Notes: a model not told the origin generated them from the letters alone. 64,000 nt of DNA from Amycolatopsis arida (GCF_900115565.1 NZ_FOWW01000015.1:1-64000); one strand, 5' to 3'; counted from the stretch's first letter, positions 44,388-53,929 are shown. Numbers and translations are program-made.

Positions 44388-45106
44388 GACGCGCTTCCCG
44401 CCGTGCAGTTCAGCAGCCCGCGCCGGCTGGCCAGCTCGCACAGCGCGACGAGCACCTGGTCGATGGTCAGCTCCGAGGTGTCCACCTCCACCGCGTCCTC
44501 CGCGGGGCGCAGCGGCGAGGCGGCGCGGGTGGAGTCCAGCCGGTCGCGCCGGTCGACCGACGCCCTGACGGTCTCCGGGGCGGCCGCGCGGCCGGCGGCC
44601 GAGTCCTGGGCACCGCGCCGCGCCGCGCGCACAGCGGGGTCGGCGGTGAGGAACACCTTCAGCCCCGCGTCGGGGGCCACGACGGTGCCGATGTCCCGCC
44701 CCTCGACGACGATGCCACCGCCGCCGGCGAGCTCCCCGGCGATGATCTCCCGCTGCCGCGCCACCAGCAGCCGGCGCACCTCGGGCACCGCCGAGACCGC
44801 GGAGACGGCGGCGGTGACCCGGTCGGTGCGGATGTCCACGCCCACGTCGTCGTCGCCGAGCCGGGCCAGCGGACGGTGCGGGGTGGTGCCGACGGTCAGC
44901 TCGACCTTCCGCGCGACCGTCGCCACCGCCGCGGAGTCGGCCGGGTCGACCCCGGCGCGCAGCACCGCCAACGTCACGATCCGGTACATCGCGCCGGTGT
45001 CGAGGTAGCTCGCCCCGAGCTTGGCGGCGAGCTTCCGCGCCACCGTGGTCTTCCCCGTCCCGGACGGTCCGTCCAACGCGACCACGCCTCGTAGGGCTCC
45101 CGCCAC
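44384..45106 (-). CDS. cmk: Cytidylate kinase
   Basis: This 240-residue enzyme phosphorylates CMP and dCMP. The P-loop is [14 protein letters not shown], followed by [16 protein letters not shown], the CMP-binding [20 protein letters not shown] and [20 protein letters not shown] with the lid. The GTG at 45106 has AAGGAGAACGGCC upstream and gives the normal N-terminus. In mycobacteria rluB precedes cmk directly; here the Mrp/Kht block (45177-53175) lies between. It shares overlapping junctions with plsC and der. Confidence 0.95.
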   Translation of the reverse strand: MAGALRGVVALDGPSGTGKTTVARKLAAKLGASYLDTGAMYRIVTLAVLRAGVDPADSAAVATVARKVELTVGTTPHRPLARLGDDDVGVDIRTDRVTAAVSAVSAVPEVRRLLVARQREIIAGELAGGGGIVVEGRDIGTVVAPDAGLKVFLTADPAVRAARRGAQDSAAGRAAAPETVRASVDRRDRLDSTRAASPLRPAEDAVEVDTSELTIDQVLVALCELASRRGLLNCTAGSAS

Positions 45107-45176
45107 CGGCCGTTCTCCTTCGCCTGGTCCTGCCTGTCCGCAGCGCCCCATTCTGCCCGGTGGGTCCCGGCCGCCC

Positions 45177-45590
45177 TCAGTCGGCAGGGTCGGCGGGGCG
45201 CTCGCCGTCCCCGCCGGTGCGTCCGGCCCGGTCGGCCTCCTCGGTCCGCAACCGTTCGGCCAGCGCGTCGGTGCGCAACGTCCCCCACGCCACCGCGCCG
45301 ATCTGGTAGGCGGCCCTGCCGAACAGCTGCGCCAGCACCGGCGCGGTGATCACCTGGAACAGCGCGACCAGCGCGATCCCGGCCGCGTAGCGCGGCTCGA
45401 CGCGCAGCGCCGCGCCGGCGAGCACCAGCAACAACCCGAGGGTCTGCGGCTTGGTCGCCGCCTGCAGCCGGCTGAGCAGGTCCGGAAAGCGCAGCAGGCC
45501 CACCGTGCCGACCAGGCACAGCAGCGCGCCGGACAGCAGCAGCACGGCGGAGGCGACGTCCGTGATGGTGCCCACGGTGCCCGCGCTCAC
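45177..45590 (-). CDS. mnhG: Mrp Na+(K+)/H+ antiporter subunit G
   Basis: This 137-residue protein with three membrane segments is typical of MrpG/Mnh[59 protein letters not shown]. The GTG at 45590 overlaps the stop of mnhF (GTGA). A polar, acidic C-terminal tail of about 35 residues follows the usual family end. It is the last gene of the seven-gene operon and a part of the hetero-oligomeric antiporter. Confidence 0.92.
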   Translation of the reverse strand: MSAGTVGTITDVASAVLLLSGALLCLVGTVGLLRFPDLLSRLQAATKPQTLGLLLVLAGAALRVEPRYAAGIALVALFQVITAPVLAQLFGRAAYQIGAVAWGTLRTDALAERLRTEEADRAGRTGGDGERPADPAD

Positions 45591-45853
45591 CGGTGCTGCT
45601 CCCGCCGCTCGACCAGCCGCACCGCGCTGACCGAGGCGACGAAGTTGAGCAACGCCACCGCCACCAGCAGCGCCAGGTTCAGCCCGCGGCCGGTCCTCGC
45701 CATGTCGGTGGCGGCGCCGGCGACGATCAGCACCAGCACGACGTCGAGGGCGAGCAGCCGGTCCAGGCTCCGCGGCCCGCGGAGCATCCGGACCAGCGCC
45801 GCCAGCCCGGCCACCGCGAGCAGGGTGAAGGTCAGTACGAACACCACGGTCAT
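45587..45853 (-). CDS. mnhF: Mrp antiporter subunit F
   Basis: This 88-residue protein has three membrane segments and the family core RMLRGPRSLDRLLALDVVLV. The Asp of the LDRL/ALD segment is conserved in MrpF. ATG 45853 overlaps the mnhE stop by 4 bp. It works only within the whole Mrp complex. Confidence 0.92.
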   Translation of the reverse strand: MTVVFVLTFTLLAVAGLAALVRMLRGPRSLDRLLALDVVLVLIVAGAATDMARTGRGLNLALLVAVALLNFVASVSAVRLVERREQHR

Positions 45854-46416
45854 GTCTTCTCCCGTTCCGCGCCGGCCAGCGCTCTGGCCCTGGCCGCCGC
45901 CTCCTGGGCCTCCGTCCTGCTGCCGAGCGCACCGGCGACCCGGACCTGCAGCACAAGCGCGCCGGCGCGGTCCCGGTCGAGCCGCTCGGCCGAGTCGACC
46001 CCGAGCAGGTACACGTAGAACACACCGCGCTCGCGATCGATCTGTAGCACGAACGAGTCCGGGGTGAGCGAGATCAGGTTGGCCGCCGCGACCACGAGAT
46101 GATCGCGGTCGGCCAGCACCGGCACGGCGACCACCGCGGCCCTGGCCGCGGGGCCGTAGCGCAGCGCCTCCCAGGAGATCCGGACCGAGGAGGTGGCCAG
46201 GTCGCGCAGCACGTAGCCGGCCAGCGCCAGCAGCCGCAGCGGCCGGACGAGGGTCAGCGACCGGGTGGGCAGCGGGAACAGCAGCACCACGGCCAGCGCG
46301 ACCACCAGCCCGGCCAGCAGCACCGCGAGGTCGGCGCTGCCCCACAGCAACGCCCACACCAGCACGAGCCAGAGCACCAGCCCGACCGACACCCACCGAC
46401 GACGCACCTCACTCAC
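45850..46416 (-). CDS. mnhE: Mrp antiporter subunit E
   Basis: This 188-residue protein has two to three N-terminal membrane segments (LVLWLVLVWALLWGSADLAV, LLAGLVVALAVVLLFPLPTR) and the conserved cytosolic part ANLISLTPDSFVLQIDRERG with VYLLGVD. MrpE is needed for assembly and full activity. The GTG at 46416 overlaps the mnhD end by eight bases. The tail is longer than usual and Ala/Arg-rich. Confidence 0.92.
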   Translation of the reverse strand: MSEVRRRWVSVGLVLWLVLVWALLWGSADLAVLLAGLVVALAVVLLFPLPTRSLTLVRPLRLLALAGYVLRDLATSSVRISWEALRYGPAARAAVVAVPVLADRDHLVVAAANLISLTPDSFVLQIDRERGVFYVYLLGVDSAERLDRDRAGALVLQVRVAGALGSRTEAQEAAARARALAGAEREKT

Positions 46417-47941
46417 CTCCCGCGCCGAGCACGGCCGTTCGATACGCGCCGCGGTCCAGCAAATCGGTGGCGGCGCGTTCGCCGAGGTCGGCCAGCGGGC
46501 CGGCGAGCACCGCGACCGCCACCCCCGCGGCGACCAGCGCGCCGGTGGCCAGCACCATCGGCAGGGCGGTCGCGCCGGTGCCGACCTGCAGGTCGTCGTG
46601 CGGGTCCGGGTCGGGGCGCGGGGTGAATGACCGGCCCCAGAACACGCCGACCCACACCTTCGCCATGACGTAGAGGGTGAGCAGGCTGGTCAGCACGGCG
46701 CCGGCGGTGACCAGGTAGGCCGTCGCCGTGGCGACCTGCGTCCCGGCCTGCAGCAGCGTGATCTTGGCGACGAACCCGGAGAACGGGGGGATGCCCGCCA
46801 GGCTCAGCGCGGGCACCGCGAACAGCGCCGCGACCAGCGGGTAGGCCCTGGCCAGCCCCGACATGTCGCACACCGACACGGTGCCGCTGTGCCGCGTCAC
46901 CAGCCCGCTGACCAGGAACAGCGCCGCCTGCACGACGATGTGGTGGACGATGTAGAGGATCACCCCGGTCAGCCCGGCCACGGTGTACAGGGCCAGCCCG
47001 AACAGCATGAACCCGATGTGGCTGACCAGCAGGAAGGACAGCAACCGGTTCAGGTCGTTCTGCGCGATCGCGCCGAGCACCCCGATCAGCATCGTGGCCA
47101 GCGCGACCACCAGCAGGAACACCGAGCCGGTGTCGCCGGGGAAGACCAGCGTCTGGGTGCGAATGAGCGCGTACATGCCGACCTTGGTGAGCAGGCCGGC
47201 GAACACCGCGGTGATCGGCGCCGGTGCCGTGGGGTAGCTGTCCGGCAGCCAGAAGTGCAGCGGCACCAGTGCCGACTTGATCCCGAACACCACGACCACG
47301 AGCAGGCCGAGACCGGTTCGCGCGCCCGAAGAGAGCTCGGCCACCTTCGCCGAGAGGTCGGCGAGGTTCACCGTCCCGGTCGCGGCGTAGACCAAGGCGA
47401 CCATGCTGATGAACAGCAGCGACGACGTGAGGCTGACGATCACGTAGGTCATCCCCGCGCGGATCCGCGGGCCGGTGCTCCGTCGGGTGATCAGCACGTA
47501 CGACGCGGAGAGCATCACCTCGAACGCGACGAACAGGTTGAACAGGTCGCCGGTCAGGTAGGCCAGCGACACCCCCGCGCACAGCACCAGGTACATCGGG
47601 TGGAACGCGGTGGACGTGGTGGCCCGGCCGAAGTCGGTGATCCGCTGGCCGATCGCGTACAGCAGCACCGCGAGCATGACGCCGGTGGACACCAGCAGCA
47701 GCAACGCCGACAGCCGGTCGGCGACCAGCACGATCCCCCACGGCGGCGGGTAGCCGCCGACCCGCAGCACCACCGGACCGCCTCGGTCGGCCGCGACCAG
47801 CAGGACGGCCGCGACGGTCGTGGTGGTGACGAGCACCGCCACCCCGAGCACCCGCTGCACCGCGGGGAGCTGCCGGGCGACCAGGGTCAGCGCCGCCGCC
47901 AGCAGCGGCAGCAGCACGGGTAACGCGACGAGTTGGCTCAT
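46409..47941 (-). CDS. mnhD: Mrp antiporter subunit D (NuoN/NuoM-like)
   Basis: This 510-residue membrane protein of about 14 segments is homologous to complex I proton-channel subunits. Conserved parts include LAYLTGDLFNLFVAFEVMLS with the key Glu, VVFGIKSALVPLHFWLPDSY with the key Lys, and GIPPFSGFVAKITLLQAG. MrpD forms one of the two ion-translocating channels. ATG 47941 overlaps the mnhC stop by 4 bp. The sequence is intact and of normal length. Confidence 0.95.
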   Translation of the reverse strand: MSQLVALPVLLPLLAAALTLVARQLPAVQRVLGVAVLVTTTTVAAVLLVAADRGGPVVLRVGGYPPPWGIVLVADRLSALLLLVSTGVMLAVLLYAIGQRITDFGRATTSTAFHPMYLVLCAGVSLAYLTGDLFNLFVAFEVMLSASYVLITRRSTGPRIRAGMTYVIVSLTSSLLFISMVALVYAATGTVNLADLSAKVAELSSGARTGLGLLVVVVFGIKSALVPLHFWLPDSYPTAPAPITAVFAGLLTKVGMYALIRTQTLVFPGDTGSVFLLVVALATMLIGVLGAIAQNDLNRLLSFLLVSHIGFMLFGLALYTVAGLTGVILYIVHHIVVQAALFLVSGLVTRHSGTVSVCDMSGLARAYPLVAALFAVPALSLAGIPPFSGFVAKITLLQAGTQVATATAYLVTAGAVLTSLLTLYVMAKVWVGVFWGRSFTPRPDPDPHDDLQVGTGATALPMVLATGALVAAGVAVAVLAGPLADLGERAATDLLDRGAYRTAVLGAGGE

Positions 47942-48405
47942 CGGCGCCCCTCCCGTCGATCAGCCGGGTCGGCGGTGCCAGTGCTGTCCTCGTCGTCGTC
48001 CTCGTCCTCGTCCGCGCCGCCATCGGTGAGCTCGTCCGCTCGGGCGGCCTCCTCCCGCGCGCGGATCCGGCTGTCCTCGACGTCGTCCCGCACCTCGTCG
48101 TGGCCGAGCAGCACCCACGCGCGGTAGGACAGCGCGAGCAGGAACGTGGTGAGCCCGAAGGTGATCACGATCGCGGTGAGCGCGAGCGCCTGCGGCAGCG
48201 GGTCGGCCATGTCGGTCGGCTCGGCGACGCCGAGGAACACCGGCTCGCCCGGAGGCCCGCCGGCGGTCTGCAACAGCAGGTTGGCCGCGTGCCCGAGGAT
48301 GACGACGCCGAGCACCACCCGCATCAGCGAGCGTTGCATGAGCAGGTGGAAGCCGACCGCGTAGAGCACCCCGAGCAGCACGGCCATGGTCAGCGAGATG
48401 GTCAT
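47938..48405 (-). CDS. mnhC: Mrp antiporter subunit C (NuoK-like)
   Basis: This 155-residue protein has three membrane segments homologous to NuoK (VLLGVLYAVGFHLLMQRSLM, VVLGVVILGHAANLLL, ALTAIVITFGLTTFLLALSY). After the third segment it carries a tail of about 50 residues that is strongly acidic (GGADEDEDDDEDSTG), longer than most family members. ATG 48405 and its stop both overlap their neighbours by 4 bp, as throughout the operon. Confidence 0.93.
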   Translation of the reverse strand: MTISLTMAVLLGVLYAVGFHLLMQRSLMRVVLGVVILGHAANLLLQTAGGPPGEPVFLGVAEPTDMADPLPQALALTAIVITFGLTTFLLALSYRAWVLLGHDEVRDDVEDSRIRAREEAARADELTDGGADEDEDDDEDSTGTADPADRREGRR

Positions 48406-48956
48406 CGCGCTCCCCGCTCCCTGGCGTGCTCCAGCACCCTGGCCTCGATCCCGGCCCCGAGCGTGCGCAGCAGGTCCAGCACCACGCCGAGGATCAGCAG
48501 GTAGACCCCGATGTCGAAGAGCTGGTTGGTGCTCACCTTCAGCTCGCCCAGCAGCGGGACCCGGGGGTGCCACTCGGCGCTGGTCAGTACGGGAACGCCG
48601 AGCAGCGCCGGTACCAGCGCCACGGCCACGGTGACCACCAGCCCCAACCCGATCAGCACCGGCGGGCGGATGATCATGGCCGCGCGCAGCTCGGCGCCAC
48701 CGCCGGCCAGGTAACGCAGCACGAAACCGAGCCCGGCGACGAGCCCGCCGCTGAACCCGCCGCCGGCGTGGTGGTGCCCGGCGAAGACCAGGTACACCGA
48801 CACCAGCAGCACGGTGGGGAACACCAGCCGGGCGGTCACCTCGAGCAGCAGCGAGCGCGGCCGCCCGGCCGCGTCGTCGCCCTCGGTCAACAGCCACCGC
48901 TCGCGCGGCTGGTCCCACTCGGTCCACGGCCCGCGGCCGCGGTCGATGCCACTCAT
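48402..48956 (-). CDS. mnhB: Mrp antiporter subunit B
   Basis: This 184-residue protein has a 35-residue polar N-terminus and four membrane segments with the MnhB signatures LLVSVYLVFAGHHHAGGGFS, GGLVAGLGFVLRYLAGG and LLGELKVSTNQLFDIGVYLL. The His-rich HHHAGGGFSGG loop is family-typical. It overlaps mnhA and mnhC by 4 bp. The subunit is required for the complex but is not itself the channel. Confidence 0.93.
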   Translation of the reverse strand: MSGIDRGRGPWTEWDQPRERWLLTEGDDAAGRPRSLLLEVTARLVFPTVLLVSVYLVFAGHHHAGGGFSGGLVAGLGFVLRYLAGGGAELRAAMIIRPPVLIGLGLVVTVAVALVPALLGVPVLTSAEWHPRVPLLGELKVSTNQLFDIGVYLLILGVVLDLLRTLGAGIEARVLEHARERGAR

Positions 48957-51310
48957 CGCCTCCGCTCCCTCGTCGGCACCTCGGCCCGGTCCTCCTCGCC
49001 GGCCGGGTGCTGCTCGTCGTCGGTCGGTCCCGGCCGGTGGGCGCGGTGGAGCAGCAGCGCGAGGCTGGCCGCGCCGGTCGCGGCCACCGCCAGCACGGTG
49101 ATCTCGCCGATGGTGTCCAGCGCGCGGAAGTCGACCAGGATGGCGTTGACGACGTTGCTGGCCCCTGCCTCCTCCCCGGCCCTGGCGACGTACTCCTCAC
49201 TGGCCACCGGCGGCTCCCGCCGGCTGCCGGAGAACAGCACCGCCATCAGCGCCATCAGCACGCCACCCGCGCCGGCGATCAGCGGCTTGACCGGGACCCG
49301 GTCACCCGCCGCACGGCCCCGCCCGAAGGTCCGCGGGAAGCGCCGCAGCACCAGCACGAACACCACCAGCGTCAACGACTCCACCAGGAACTGGGCGAGG
49401 GCGAGGTCGGGGGCGCCGTAGATCAGGAACAGCCCGCCGATGCCGAACCCGACCAGCCCGGTCAGCAGCACGGCGGTGAGCCGCTGCCGGGCGCGCACCA
49501 CGGTCAGCGCGGCCAGGGCGACCAGCAGCGCCAGCGGCAGTTGCAGCGGGGTGTCCCAGACCCGCACCCCGTCCGGCCACACCGCGCCGACCAGCAGGCC
49601 GGCACCCGGCACCAGCACCACCGCCGACAGGATCACCCCGAGGTAGACGGGCAGCGAGCCGACCTGGGTGCGGGCGGTGACCGCGCGGGCCAGCCACTCC
49701 AGGCCGCGCACCGCGCCGCGGTAGCCCTGCTGGGCGCGCACCGGCGAGAGCGGGGGCACCGCCACGACCGCCCGCCCTGCCCGGTACAGCAGCGCGCCGA
49801 GGACCAGCACGGCGGCCGACAACAGCAGGGTCGGCGTCCAGCCGTGCCACAGCGCCAGGTGGTAGGGGTGATCCGTGGGATAGGCCGCGGCGTAGCCGGC
49901 GGCCAGCGGCTCGACCAGCCCGGGTGCCAGGCCGAGCCCCAGGCCGGCCACGGCGGGCAGCAGCACCGGCCCGGTGAACCCCACCCCGGGTCGCGACGCC
50001 CGCACCGGCTCGCTCCCGGCGCGGGTGCCGAACGCGCCGACGAGGAACCGCAGGGTGTAGCCGACGGTCAGCACCGAGCCCACGGCGAGCCCGGCGAGCA
50101 CCAGCACGTCGACGACCGCGCCCGAGCTGAACGCCTCGAAGGCGGCCTCCTTGCCCACGAACCCGAGCAGCGGGGGAAGGCCGGCCATCGAGGCGCCGGC
50201 GAGCGCGGCGCCGCCGGCCAGCACCGGCCAGCGCCGGCCGAGCCCGGACAGCTCCCGCAGGTCCCGGGTGCCGGCCCGCTCGTCGATCACCCCGACGGTG
50301 AGGAACAGCGCCGACTTGAACAGGCCGTGCGCGAGCACCATGGCGGCCGCCGCCACCGCCGTGACGTGCCCGCCGGCGCCGGCGAGCACGGTCAGGAAGC
50401 CGAGCTGGCTCACCGTGCCGAACGCGAGCAGCCGCTTGAGGTCGTGCTCGCGCAGCGCGCGGTACCCGCCGAGCAGCATGCTGCCCAGCCCGACCACCAC
50501 CACCGGCACCCACCACACGGCGAGGTCGGCGAACCCCGGCGCGAGCCGGGCCACCAGGTACACGCCCGCCTTCACCATCGCCGCGGCATGCAGGTAGGCG
50601 CTCACCGGCGTCGGCGCCACCATCACCACCGGCAACCACGGGTGGAACGGGATCTGCGCGGACTTGGTGAACGCGCCAAGCAACACCAGCAGCAGCGCCA
50701 CCGGCACCACGCCACCGCGGGGCGGGTCGGCCAGCAGCGCCGAGATCCGGAACGTGCCGGCCGCGGTGCCGAGCAGGATCAACCCGAGCAGCATCGCCAG
50801 GCCCCCGGCGGCCGTGACGAGCAACGCCTGGGTGGCCGCCCGCCGCGCCGCTCGGCGCTCGCCGTCCTCGCCGATCAGCAGGAACGAGCACACCGTGGTG
50901 AGCTCCCAGCACACGTACAGCGCGAACACGTTGTCGGCCAGCACCAGGCCGAGCATCGCGCCGGCGAAGACCAGCAGCACCGCCGCGTTCCGGCCGATCC
51001 CGGGCTCGCCCGGGTGGGCGTAGCTGGCGAAGTAGGCCAGCACCACGGCGCCGACCCCGGACACCAGCACCACCATCAGCAGCGCGAGCGCGTCGAGCCG
51101 GACTACCAGCTCCAGCCCGATCGCGGGCGCCCACCCGAGCGACTCGGTCAGCGCGCCGTGCGGCAGGTGCGGCACGGCCATGACGAGCGCGAGCACCAGG
51201 GTCGCCGCCGGGACCACCGCCCCGACGAGGAACGCCGCGCGACCCCAGCGCCGGGCGAGGAGCGGCACCACCAGCGCCATCGCGAAGTGCGCCGCGATGG
51301 CGATCAGCAT
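48953..51310 (-). CDS. mnhA: Mrp antiporter subunit A (NuoL-like)
   Basis: This 785-residue protein of about 21 membrane segments is the largest Mrp subunit. The NuoL-like part includes DNVFALYVCWELTTVCSFLL (key Glu) and LGAFTKSAQIPFHPWLPVVM (key Lys). The C-terminal part contains GFGIGGLFLIYGAPDLALAQ and the MbhD/MrpB-like segment ending DFRALDTIGEITVLAVAATG. I chose ATG 51310 (MLIAIAAHFAMAL), the usual family start; the in-frame ATG 51439 would add 43 polar residues. The start lies about 185 bp from the divergent khtT-like gene, so both antiporter operons share promoter DNA. Confidence 0.94.
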   Translation of the reverse strand: MLIAIAAHFAMALVVPLLARRWGRAAFLVGAVVPAATLVLALVMAVPHLPHGALTESLGWAPAIGLELVVRLDALALLMVVLVSGVGAVVLAYFASYAHPGEPGIGRNAAVLLVFAGAMLGLVLADNVFALYVCWELTTVCSFLLIGEDGERRAARRAATQALLVTAAGGLAMLLGLILLGTAAGTFRISALLADPPRGGVVPVALLLVLLGAFTKSAQIPFHPWLPVVMVAPTPVSAYLHAAAMVKAGVYLVARLAPGFADLAVWWVPVVVVGLGSMLLGGYRALREHDLKRLLAFGTVSQLGFLTVLAGAGGHVTAVAAAAMVLAHGLFKSALFLTVGVIDERAGTRDLRELSGLGRRWPVLAGGAALAGASMAGLPPLLGFVGKEAAFEAFSSGAVVDVLVLAGLAVGSVLTVGYTLRFLVGAFGTRAGSEPVRASRPGVGFTGPVLLPAVAGLGLGLAPGLVEPLAAGYAAAYPTDHPYHLALWHGWTPTLLLSAAVLVLGALLYRAGRAVVAVPPLSPVRAQQGYRGAVRGLEWLARAVTARTQVGSLPVYLGVILSAVVLVPGAGLLVGAVWPDGVRVWDTPLQLPLALLVALAALTVVRARQRLTAVLLTGLVGFGIGGLFLIYGAPDLALAQFLVESLTLVVFVLVLRRFPRTFGRGRAAGDRVPVKPLIAGAGGVLMALMAVLFSGSRREPPVASEEYVARAGEEAGASNVVNAILVDFRALDTIGEITVLAVAATGAASLALLLHRAHRPGPTDDEQHPAGEEDRAEVPTRERRR

Positions 51311-51495
51311 CCGGAGGTCACCGCCGTTCCCGCTCGCCGGGCCCGCCGGCCCGTCGGACTTGGTCAGGTCTCGCCGGCCCGCCTCGCCGGGCTCGGCGGA
51401 CCAGGAGTCGGCGAGTACCCGGCTCCGCCCGTTTTGCAACGTCCGGCGGGGTGTGACGTGATCAGTAATCGGCGGCGACGGTTATCGTGGACGGC

Positions 51496-51978
51496 GTGAA
51501 CGTCGAAGTGACCCCGTTGCCGGGGATCGGGGTCCGCAAGGACTTCGTGCTGCGCAACGGCCGCCGGATCGGGGTGGTCACCCACCGGGACGGGCAGCTC
51601 GAGCTGATCGTGTCGAAGTCCGACGACCCCGACGCCTGTGCCGCGTCGCTGCCGCTGACCGCCGACGAGGCGGGCGCGCTGGCGAACCTGCTCGGCGCTC
51701 CGCAGCTGGTCGCCCAGCTGGTCGAGGAGCAGCGGGACCTGCCGGGGATCAACACCCGGCAGCTGCCCATCCTGTCCGGCACGCCCTACGACGGCCGCAC
51801 CCTCGGCGACACCGCCATGCGCACCCGCACCGGGGCGTCGGTGGTCGCGGTGATGCGGGCCGGCCAGGTCACCCCCTCCCCCACCCCTGACTTCACCTTC
51901 ACCGGTGGCGACCTGCTCGTGGCGGTCGGCACGGCGGAGGGGCTCGACGCCGCCGCCAAGATCCTCAAGAACGGCTGA
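51496..51978 (+). CDS. khtT: K+/H+ antiporter regulatory subunit, TrkA-C domain (KhtT-like)
   Basis: This 160-residue cytosolic protein has an N-terminal beta-rich half (EVTPLPGIGVRKDFVLRNGR, GVVTHRDGQLELIV) and a C-terminal RCK_C/TrkA-C domain (TLGDTAMRTRTGASVVAVMR, FTGGDLLVAVGTAEGLDAA). KhtT-type subunits bind nucleotides such as c-di-AMP and gate the partner antiporter. The GTG at 51496 gives a normal start; the GTG at 51487 is also possible. The antiporter gene follows after 3 bp. Ligand binding is from family knowledge and is not shown here. Confidence 0.88.
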   Translation: MNVEVTPLPGIGVRKDFVLRNGRRIGVVTHRDGQLELIVSKSDDPDACAASLPLTADEAGALANLLGAPQLVAQLVEEQRDLPGINTRQLPILSGTPYDGRTLGDTAMRTRTGASVVAVMRAGQVTPSPTPDFTFTGGDLLVAVGTAEGLDAAAKILKNG

Positions 51979-51981
51979 GGT

Positions 51982-53175
51982 GTGGAGCACTCGGCACTCG
52001 TCCTGATCGAGCTCGGCGCGGTCTTCTTCGCCCTCGGTGCGCTGGGTCGGCTGGCCAGCCGGTTCGGCATGTCGCCCATCCCGCTGTACCTGCTCGGCGG
52101 GCTGGCCTTCGGTCAGGGTGGGCTGCTCCCGCTCGGCGACATCGGGCAGTTCACCTCGATCGCCAGCGAGATCGGCGTCGTGCTGCTGCTGTTGCTGCTC
52201 GGCCTGGAGTACTCGGCCGCGGAGCTCGTCACCGGGATGAAGCGGTCGTGGACGGCCGGGCTGGTCGACATCGTGCTCAACGCCGCGCCCGGCGCCGCGG
52301 TCGCGCTGCTGCTCGGCTGGGGGCCGGTCGGCGCGCTGGTGATGGGCGGGGTCACCTACATCTCGTCGTCCGGGATCATCGCCAAGGTGCTCGGCGACCT
52401 CGGCCGGCTGGGCAACCGGGAGACGCCGGTGGTGCTGTCGATCCTGGTGTTCGAGGACCTGGTGATGGCGCTGTACCTGCCGATCCTCACCGCGGTGCTG
52501 GGCGGCATCAGCTTCCTCGGCGGGTTGCAGGCGGTCGGCATCTCGCTGGCCGTCATCACCGTGGTGCTGGTGGTCGCGCTGCGGTACGGGCGCTACGTGT
52601 CCGCCGTCGTGGACAGCGCCGACCGGGAGGTGTTCCTGCTCAAGGTGTTCGGCGCGGCGCTGCTGGTGGCCGGGGTCGCCTCGGCGATGCAGGTGTCCGC
52701 GGCGGTCGGCGCGTTCCTGCTGGGCATCGCGATCTCCGGGTCGACCGCGGAGAACGCCACCCGGCTGCTGGAGCCGCTGCGCGACCTGTTCGCTGCGATC
52801 TTCTTCGTCGTGTTCGGGCTGAACACCGACCCGCGGTCGATCCCGCCGGTGCTGGTGTGGGCGATCGTGCTCGCCGTGGTCACGACGCTGACCAAGGTCG
52901 GCACCGGCTGGTGGGCGGCGCGCCGGCAGGGCATCGCCCTGCTCGGCAGGGCCAGGGCCGGCGCGGCGCTCGTCGCCCGCGGCGAGTTCTCCATCATCAT
53001 CGCCGGGTTGGCGGTCGCGGCCGGCGCCGTCGAGGGTGAGCTCGCCGCACTGGCCACCGCGTACGTGCTGCTGATGGCGATCCTCGGCCCGACGGCGGCC
53101 CGCGTCGTGGAGCCGATCGCGAGGGCGTTGCGGCCGATCCGGTCCCGGGCGCTGCCCAGCGGCGTGTCGCCCTGA
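51982..53175 (+). CDS. khtU: CPA2-family K+(Na+)/H+ antiporter (KhtU/KefB-like)
   Basis: This 397-residue membrane protein of about 12 segments has the CPA2 hallmark LLLLGLEYSAAELVTGMKRS, TYISSSGIIAKVLGDLGRLG and ILVFEDLVMALYLP, plus SAAVGAFLLGIAISGS. No TrkA-N domain is attached; the regulatory part is the separate upstream gene, as in KhtTU systems. The GTG at 51982 follows khtT by 3 bp. It ends 4 bp before the stop of the convergent rluB. Together with Mrp it should export K+ or Na+ in exchange for protons. Confidence 0.9.
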   Translation: MEHSALVLIELGAVFFALGALGRLASRFGMSPIPLYLLGGLAFGQGGLLPLGDIGQFTSIASEIGVVLLLLLLGLEYSAAELVTGMKRSWTAGLVDIVLNAAPGAAVALLLGWGPVGALVMGGVTYISSSGIIAKVLGDLGRLGNRETPVVLSILVFEDLVMALYLPILTAVLGGISFLGGLQAVGISLAVITVVLVVALRYGRYVSAVVDSADREVFLLKVFGAALLVAGVASAMQVSAAVGAFLLGIAISGSTAENATRLLEPLRDLFAAIFFVVFGLNTDPRSIPPVLVWAIVLAVVTTLTKVGTGWWAARRQGIALLGRARAGAALVARGEFSIIIAGLAVAAGAVEGELAALATAYVLLMAILGPTAARVVEPIARALRPIRSRALPSGVSP

Positions 53176-53179
53176 CCGG

Positions 53180-53929
53180 CTACAGGTCGACGGCGCGGTG
53201 GAGCGCGCCGACCTCCTCGCGGGTGAGCGGCCGCACACTCCCCGGCCGGGCACTGCCCAGCTGGACGCCGTCGACGGCGGTGCGTACCAGCTTGCGCACC
53301 GGGTGCCCCACCTCGGCCAGTAGCCGCCGCACGATGTGCTTGCGACCCTCGTGCAGCACGATCTCCACCAGTGAGCGGCCGGGGCGACTGTCCTTGACCC
53401 GGAACTCGTCGGCGACCACCGGGCCGTCGGCGAGTCGCACCCCCGCCCGTAGTCGACGGCCGAGCCCGCGCGGGACCGTGCCCTCCACCTCGGCGAGGTA
53501 GGTCTTGAGGACGTGGAACGACGGGTGCATCAGCCGGTGGGCGAGCTCCCCGTCGTTGGTGAGCAGCAGCAGGCCCTCGGTGTCGGCGTCCAGTCGGCCG
53601 ACGTGGAAAACACGAGCGCAGCCGTCCGACAGGTGCTGCCGCACGTAGTCGCCGACGCACGGCCGGCCCTGGTCGTCGGTCATGGTGCTGTGCACGCCGC
53701 GCGGCTTGTTCAGTGCCAGGTACACCAGGTCCTCGCGGACCACGACCCGGGTGCCGTCGACGTGGATCACCACGCGGTCGGGGTCGACCCGCCGGCCGAG
53801 CTCGCGCACGACACTGCCGTCGACGCTCACCCGGCCCTGGGCGATCAGCTCCTCGGCGGCGCGCCGGGACGCCACCCCGGCCTTGGCGAGCACCTTCTGC
53901 AGCCGGACACCCTCGCCGTCAGATGTCAT
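53180..53929 (-). CDS. rluB: 23S rRNA pseudouridine synthase RluB family
   Basis: This 249-residue enzyme has an N-terminal S4 RNA-binding domain (LQKVLAKAGVASRRAAEELI, RVSVDGSVVRELGRRVDP) and a RluB/RsuA catalytic domain with the nucleophilic Asp in HVGRLDADTEGLLLLTNDGE and HEGRKHIVRRLLAEVGHPV. It converts a uridine in 23S rRNA to pseudouridine. ATG 53929 overlaps the scpB end by 11 bases. In mycobacteria cmk follows; here the cation block intervenes. Confidence 0.94.
   Translation of the reverse strand: MTSDGEGVRLQKVLAKAGVASRRAAEELIAQGRVSVDGSVVRELGRRVDPDRVVIHVDGTRVVVREDLVYLALNKPRGVHSTMTDDQGRPCVGDYVRQHLSDGCARVFHVGRLDADTEGLLLLTNDGELAHRLMHPSFHVLKTYLAEVEGTVPRGLGRRLRAGVRLADGPVVADEFRVKDSRPGRSLVEIVLHEGRKHIVRRLLAEVGHPVRKLVRTAVDGVQLGSARPGSVRPLTREEVGALHRAVDL

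Noticed and set aside
49007-51499. 830-codon plus-strand frame opposite mnhA
   Set aside because: Low-complexity His/Gln/Arg-rich antisense shadow of the Mrp subunit A gene.
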